Shown here: positions 58,687 through 64,000 of the stretch, piece by piece
Numbering within the stretch: position 1 is the first letter of the stretch
How the letters are laid out: every line of letters starts with the position of its first letter
Assembly: GCA_030272585.1 (NCBI GenBank)
Contig: BSYQ01000007.1
Span: 5,770,001-5,834,000, forward strand
Source of the DNA: Bryopsis sp. KO-2023
Taxonomy: Eukaryota > Chlorophyta > Ulvophyceae > Bryopsidales > Bryopsidaceae
Length of the DNA stretch: 64,000 bases
Direction: 5' to 3'
Program-made: the position numbers and the translations under genes
Notes under the pieces: generated by a model
Databases searched by the model: none
What the model saw: the letters and a program-made list of their open reading frames with translations, nothing else
Told to the model about the DNA's origin: nothing

Positions 58687-59361
58687 ATGAAACGCGCCTT
58701 GCCGCTGTTTCTGAGCGGAACAACACAATCCGCCAAGGAAAGGAAAACCGGTTGGAAAAGAAAGACCACACAAAGTGCACGGAACACCACAGACTCATGT
58801 GACGTCCCAGCAGAGCCGTCATCCAAGAGCCCTCCGTCAAGGAGAAAGTTCGTCGAGCTGAAACTAGAGCCAAGCAGACCGCTGCCAATCTCGCAGAGCA
58901 ACCAACATGCGAAAGAGAAACGGCGAAGGCTCTCGAGGAAGGAGATGGCTGTTGTTTCTGACGAACAGCTGATGAGCGAGTGCGAAAGGATCTTGTGCGC
59001 TCATACGCCGCGTCGAAACCCAGAGAAGCTTCAGAAAACCACTCCTGGACTCTCAATTGAGGAAAGAAACACCCCCCAGAGGCGGCGGGAATTGAAGGAC
59101 GACGGAAAGTCGGAATGCCAGATATCCAAATCTAATTTGGTCGCTCATGCGGATCCACCCATTGGAGACGCAGGCAAACCAGCCAGCGCTTCTGAGGGAC
59201 TGGCAACCGTGCGCAGCAGCAGTCAGGCAGTGGAATTGAGAAAGGATGAGAGGAAGGAGGGCTGCATCTCTAACACTGACAAGAACGTTCCAAAATGTCC
59301 ACAGAAAAAATTTGGATTTGCAAAGCTCCTGGCCGAGATTATGAGTGATGAATCTCTGTGA
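58687..59361 (+). CDS. Basic unrecognised protein, 224 residues
   Basis: A single-exon ATG frame (GCCATGAAA context). The protein is very rich in Lys, Arg, Ser and Pro with several nuclear-localisation-like clusters (KEKRRRLSRKE, PQRRREL). The C-terminus KKFGFAKLLAEIMSDESL is a predicted amphipathic helix and the most gene-like part, similar in style to short C-terminal motifs of nucleolar proteins. No domain is recognised. The G/C level matches the neighbouring CHMP1 gene. It is head-to-head with CHMP1. Confidence 0.6.
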   Translation: MKRALPLFLSGTTQSAKERKTGWKRKTTQSARNTTDSCDVPAEPSSKSPPSRRKFVELKLEPSRPLPISQSNQHAKEKRRRLSRKEMAVVSDEQLMSECERILCAHTPRRNPEKLQKTTPGLSIEERNTPQRRRELKDDGKSECQISKSNLVAHADPPIGDAGKPASASEGLATVRSSSQAVELRKDERKEGCISNTDKNVPKCPQKKFGFAKLLAEIMSDESL

Positions 59362-59683
59362 GCAGCAAATTCTGTTTGCATTGACAACCTAGGCTGATAC
59401 AATTTGTAGAAAAAGCCGGCACCATTTACTCATGATTGTATTGTATGCATTCGAGCACAAAAACAAAAAAGAATTGTAACAAAATTGGACCATGGTGTAT
59501 AGGATAAATTGAGAAGGGTGGTGTTGTTTCGCGAACAGATGGGACATTTTTGTTGCAACGATACATTAAATCGGGAGGGTGCTACATTTTCAGTGATCTC
59601 TTGAAGAAATATTGCTGGGCTGGAACTTCTATTGGTGATGGACCCTTTCATATGAATGGATGAATGTGGATGGCATGAGTGAT
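59362..59683. other. Convergent 3' region
   Basis: Short AT-rich region between the basic unknown gene and the subtilase 3' end. No supported feature. Confidence 0.4.
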
Positions 59684-62600
59684 CTATGAACCCAATGCTT
59701 CTGATTGAGCTCCAGCTGGCTTGGTGGAGGGTGTTACTGTTATTGTGTAATGACCGGCTGCTGCCTTGTACCCGTCGACTGTGATGTAGTACATTACACC
59801 TGCCTGAGAACAAATCGGACAAGCATCAGAGCTCCAAATCCTTCCCCAAACCTCCACAGTTATCTGAAAACTCATTTTGGGCTATACTCGTTGCTGTTGT
59901 TGAGTTCTCTGAAGTGATTCATGACAGACAAAAAAAAAAAAAATCGACATCTATTCCTGTTGGTAAGCTCGAAGCAGAGTACCTTCATCCTTGTGGAAAT
60001 TGCAGAGTTCTCAGAATCCGATAGGCAAGTGGGGGAATCGTCATTGAAAATGTAAGTGCTGAGATCGGAGACGTCAGTGAAGACCATCAGCGTCGTGTCG
60101 AACATAGATCCACACGTGGAGACGTCTACGTCTACATCTTCGCTTGGTGAATATGCGTATGTGACATCTATCGAATCCTGATCATCACACAGGAACAGTG
60201 TTACACCCACTTTCCTAACGAGGTAGCCTGTTCAGCAAAGGAAAAGGTTGAGAATGCCATGTACCTCGCCAGGGGTGTAGGTTACTGCGTTTGTGAAGGG
60301 TGTTGTATCCCCAACGTCAATGAACGGGAGTTCTTGAATCATTCGAGGCCCAAAGACTGAGTCGCCGTCCAAGGGTCGATGATCAAGAATCCTCACAGAT
60401 TGAACAGCGTCGTGAAAATTCTCCGCTTCACTCCTGTGATATTTCAAAGTAGTTTTCAGCGTTTGAGCGGGCAGAAACATCGGTATCAAAAACAAAGAGA
60501 TGAGCTCTGACTACCTGAACCAAAGGAACATAAAGAAATGGCCTTCTGAGATGTTCCGTGGGATATAGGTGATTTTTTGCTCAACGTCATAATCGCCATA
60601 ATTAAACTGTAGCACTTGTGGCTGGACGGTCCCCTTTGGCTTCTCGTCCCATCCATCGGGCACCTATTCCAAACACTTTAAGAGGGATTTGCACACACGA
60701 GCAGAAAATAGGACATGTTGCAGCGCTGGAAGAAACAACAACTGTTTTTTCGTTGCAGAAACCTTGCCTGTGTATGCACCATCACAAGATGCGAAGGGCG
60801 GGTGGCCAATTTTATCCTCAGCTCAACTGGTTCCAAGTTCGGAGACAAAGTAACCATCCCCGGTCGAATGTAGGCCTGATATGCAAATAATTAGGAACAG
60901 GAGAGTGGATATTGAATTTGCTGGAGCTGGGTGGAGTGGGGGGGAAGTGCAAAACTTTACTTGTATCGCTAGGTTTGCATACAGCAATCTGTTTGGTGTG
61001 GAGCTTATATCCAGCAGTCCTGGTCGCAGGTGGGGTGTGAACGTCCCCATTCCATTTGCATCGTCCTTTATCTTCCCCTTGGCTGACGACTCTATCAACT
61101 TTTGGGATAACTCCAAGGCCGCCGCACCCTATAAAGATCCCCATTAATCAGGGCACAACTTTCTTATATCTTACCTTTTGTTTGTAACAAGACACTGCGG
61201 AAGATTCAAGTTAGAACAGCTGTGATTTTGGACCTGCTAGTCCAGTGGTCTCACAGGATTATGCTCCAAATATCGTGCAACAACGCCAGCAACGAAAGGG
61301 CACGCCATCGATGTCCCCGTTTTGTATATTTCGTTCGCGTCATCGAAAGCTCCAGCGCTAAGAATTCTTACCCCAGGTGCGTGAATGTCCACACAGGGAC
61401 CCCTGGGAGGGCCAGGAAATCAAAACATAGCTCTCAGTAATGTGTGCTTCTCAGCCATATCTTCCCATCTCCGCCTATAGTTGTTGCGACAGGAACATTC
61501 CTTACCAGTTCGATTTGTGGTATCTTCTGCGCTCTTCATCTACAGCACCGACGGTAAGAGCGGTGGTAGCACTGGCAGGTGATGTGCCACAAGCTTCAAA
61601 GTTTGCGTTTCCTGAGGCCACCACTACGTGAACGTGATAATTTTTGATCAAGTTTTCAACAGCCAGATTTATGGCATCTTTCCGCTTCCCATTGATCGAC
61701 ATCACTGCGATAGCAGGCGGTACGTGGTTGACGGCGAGCCACTCCATCCCCTTTCAAAATAAAACAATTAATTTCAAAGACGCCTAAAGGATTGAAGGGC
61801 AATATGACCTTGGCAATACAACACCACCACCAACAAGGCTACATGCGGAAAGTAAACTACCACTAAAGACCTGTCCATAGGTAAAACAAAATATGCGTAC
61901 CTTCAGCAGGGAGAAGTAGGAAGCGGATCCAGAGCAACCAAGCACCTTGATCGAATGAAGAGTCACATTTTTCGCCACCCCAAATGTGTTCCCTGAGAAA
62001 CGGCGCAGAACGCAGAGAGTGGAACCGCCAACTAGTTGAGGAATATTTTTTGCGATTTAGTTTTTTCAACTCAAAAAGTACCTCCAACGACGGCGGCAAC
62101 ATGTGTTCCATGTCCATGACAATCTTCTGGATCTTCGTTCTCAATAGCAGAAAAAGCAGGCACAGCACGACTTGTGCCATCTGGCCGTTGAAATTCATTG
62201 TGGGTTGAGCGAATACCCGTATCCAGTATGTACACATTTACCCCGACCCCTGCTTGTGCCAAAACTCTGCATGTGAATGGAGACCTTCTTAAGTACTGCC
62301 CACAACAAGACCTGTTGGATCATCCTACCTGTGTCGTTGAACTTGTACATATTGTCCAGAGGAAGGGTGATTTGATCAATCATGTCCAACCCCCACTCGG
62401 GTTCGTTTTGTACATCGAGCAATCTTCGACGCTCGATAAGGTCGAAGTGATCGACATCCTCAACGGTGCTCACCTGGAGTCAGAGATAAACAACGAGCAT
62501 CTTACATCGCAGTTGTGATGTTTGAGCTACCAAAATTTCGAACACACGGCTACTGTGGCTTAAATGACAGTTGCGCTGAAAAGAACTTACCCTGATTTCA

Positions 62601-63037
62601 CTGTCTCTCTCCACAGCATTGAGCTGTCCCTTGAACATATCCATCATGGACGCCAGATCCTCAGAGCTGAATTCACCTGACTTGATTGAATCGATGGGGA
62701 TCAAACTCAGTTCGTGGGGGTTTCTCCTGTCTTTTTGTTTTTGAAATTGTGTGCAGAAGAAACAGGCACCGCACAAGTGCCGAAATTTCAGCACGGAGTC
62801 AAGGTCTAGCAAAAATTCACCTGCTACTCCTGTGAGAACCTTTTCAAAAACCTCATCGCACTTTCCTTCGGTCACCAATTTGTCGCACCACTCCCAGAGT
62901 GGCGTCAAGTTTACACCTTTCTTGAAGATCATCAGCCATTTGTCGTTGATCCCTCTGCAGCGCCGCGACACTTTCTTTATATTGAAAAAGTACTTTCCAA
63001 AGCTCACTCGTTCGACGGATGCAAGCTTGAGCAGCAA
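59684..63037 (-). CDS. Proteinase-K-like subtilase with C-terminal beta domain
   Basis: This is an S8-family serine protease, many minus-strand exons. Well-supported exons are 62591-63037 (propeptide), 62330-62473, 62082-62264, 61901-61992, 61506-61750, 61255-61402 and 60961-61128, joining in compatible phases. Catalytic blocks: Asp in VNVYILDTGIRSTHNEF, His in DCHGHGTHVAAVVGG, the oxyanion Asn in VVVASGNANFEACGTSPAS, and Ser in YKTGTSMACPFVAGVVARYL. The LIESSAKGKI...STPNRLLYAN end of the protease domain is typical. Exons below 60875 add GWDEKPKGTVQPQVLQF, a segment DVTYAYSPSEDVDVDVSTCG and YYITVDGYKAAAGHYTITVT, a bacterial PPC-like beta sandwich. Exon limits there are not fixed. The start is unresolved: a signal-peptide-like frame (LWSVLFSTLLLAAIA) upstream at about 63060-63135 is out of frame with the propeptide. 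Confidence 0.82.
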
Positions 63038-64000
63038 TTCACCCCTTGTCTTGAGCTATGGCCGCCAGTAATAATGTTGAAAACAAAACACTCCAGAGAT
63101 TGGTAAACGTGTGTGTGTTTGTGCCCATCCTTGAGGATCTGTGGAGCGAGTGGCGTTGTTTGTTACGATATTGAGCTGGCTTGTAATTGGGAGCGAGGGG
63201 ATGGGAAATAAAAGATTGGCGCCAGTAGCATGTGGACCCAAGCTGAACTTCCCACAGAACTTTGTTGTAACCGTCGAAGTGTTTCCGCTTCACTAGGAGG
63301 TTAACCCAGTTCACGGCGAATCTCAACGTGGCCTCAACGTCAAAAAGGCTTTTTTTTGCTCTGCTTGTGCATTTATTATTTGTTCATGGGGTTCCACTTG
63401 GGGGGAAAAAGCGCATACTGTTAGCTTAGCTGCCTCCGGAGTTCAGCCAACCGCACACAATCAACACAAGTACATTTTTTGATTTGTGGCACAGTGGGGG
63501 ATAAAGCTCCGCGACAAGGTTACTGTATTCTATGATAGATGATACGTAGACCCTACACTTAAGTAACCATTGAGTCTTGCACATCAACTGTGTCATGTCA
63601 CTACATTTCTGTGTGTAGTGAAGGGCATCCACACCACTCTTTGTATCAAGAGTACAAATAGTTTTATTAAAGGTGCAGACTTTTTTATGGTCATCCAAGA
63701 AACTGCCAGAAAGTGAAGGAAACTTCCTTTAAACTGTTCTTTTCACAGGATATTTTTCAAGATGGGTGAAATAGGCAAAGGCTGCAAGCCCAGTATGGAC
63801 ACTGTTGGGTTCTCTAGCCTCTACCTTCGAATCTTGCTCTCAGCGTGTCTTTAGGAACGGAGAATTCCCAGATTCTCACAAACTCCACTTGAAAGACCAA
63901 AACAAAAAAAAACCATTGCGGAGATTTACAGAAACAAAAATCGGAAACACTTGAACATGGTTCCACATGGAACCATCACCATTTTAACATTGAGTCAATG
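63038..64000. other. Right flank of window
   Basis: The first about 100 bases may hold the true first exon of the subtilase. Beyond about 63200 no supported exon, RNA gene or repeat is seen. A short exact 14-base inverted repeat, ATGGTTCCACATGGAACCAT, lies at about 63957-63976. Confidence 0.4.

Overview
The window looks like nuclear DNA of an intron-rich, primary-plastid alga. Almost every gene is split by GT-AG introns, most of them about 80 to 560 bases with a few over 1 kb. Three proteins carry plastid-type N-termini with no preceding signal peptide: ketol-acid reductoisomerase, ribosomal protein uL18c, and a proline-rich thylakoid-type protein. This argues against a secondary plastid with bipartite targeting. 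The reductoisomerase and the lipoate-ligase-like protein are of plant type, and an EF-hand protein of flagellar style suggests a flagellate. I cannot fix the genus; a prasinophyte-like or early streptophyte alga is my best inference. Splice sites and exon phases were worked out by eye from reading-frame continuity and family resemblance, with no transcript data.

Layout. 0.8-4.0 kb: ketol-acid reductoisomerase (+). 4.9-6.9 kb: membrane-anchored DUF547 protein (+). 8.5-9.9 kb: secreted glycerophosphodiester phosphodiesterase (-). 10.4-11.4 kb: two weak ORFs. 12.2-17.4 kb: a complete Ty3/gypsy-type LTR retrotransposon on the minus strand, with identical 149-bp LTRs, a 5-bp target duplication, a 2A-like motif in Gag and a canonical -1 frameshift site before Pol. 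17.8-20.0 kb: PP6-type phosphatase (+). 20.8-23.7 kb: plastid protein built on proline-lysine-phenylalanine pentads (+). 24.7-26.8 kb: plastid uL18 (-), head-to-head with a TsaE-type tRNA-modification ATPase at 27.0-28.9 kb (+). 29.4-32.4 kb: RAP-domain protein (+). 33.6-34.3 kb: secreted Kazal inhibitor (-). 35.2-36.1 kb: unrecognised gene (-). 36.6-40.0 kb: 940-residue helical-repeat protein (-). 40.6-43.7 kb: lipoate-protein-ligase-like gene (+). 45.1-46.9 kb: intronless HSPA12-like ATPase (+). 50.0-50.9 kb: PAP2 phosphatase (-). 51.1-53.9 kb: His/Pro-rich, coiled-coil, probably tail-anchored protein (+). 54.3-54.9 kb: end of a ubiquitin-like-fold gene (+). 55.6-57.1 kb: four-EF-hand protein (-). 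57.7-58.3 kb: intronless CHMP1 (-). 58.7-59.4 kb: basic unknown protein (+). 59.7-63.0 kb: proteinase-K-like subtilase with a C-terminal beta domain (-).

Several genes share an organelle gene-expression theme: uL18c, TsaE, the RAP protein and the helical-repeat protein. Head-to-head pairs with short shared 5' regions recur. The rest is ordinary housekeeping and membrane or secretory function. The most unusual item is the retrotransposon, which combines two recoding devices: 2A-type skipping near the Gag N-terminus and a -1 frameshift placed directly on the Gag stop codon. The pentad-repeat plastid protein and the His/Pro-rich tail-anchored protein are the best candidates for undescribed host proteins.
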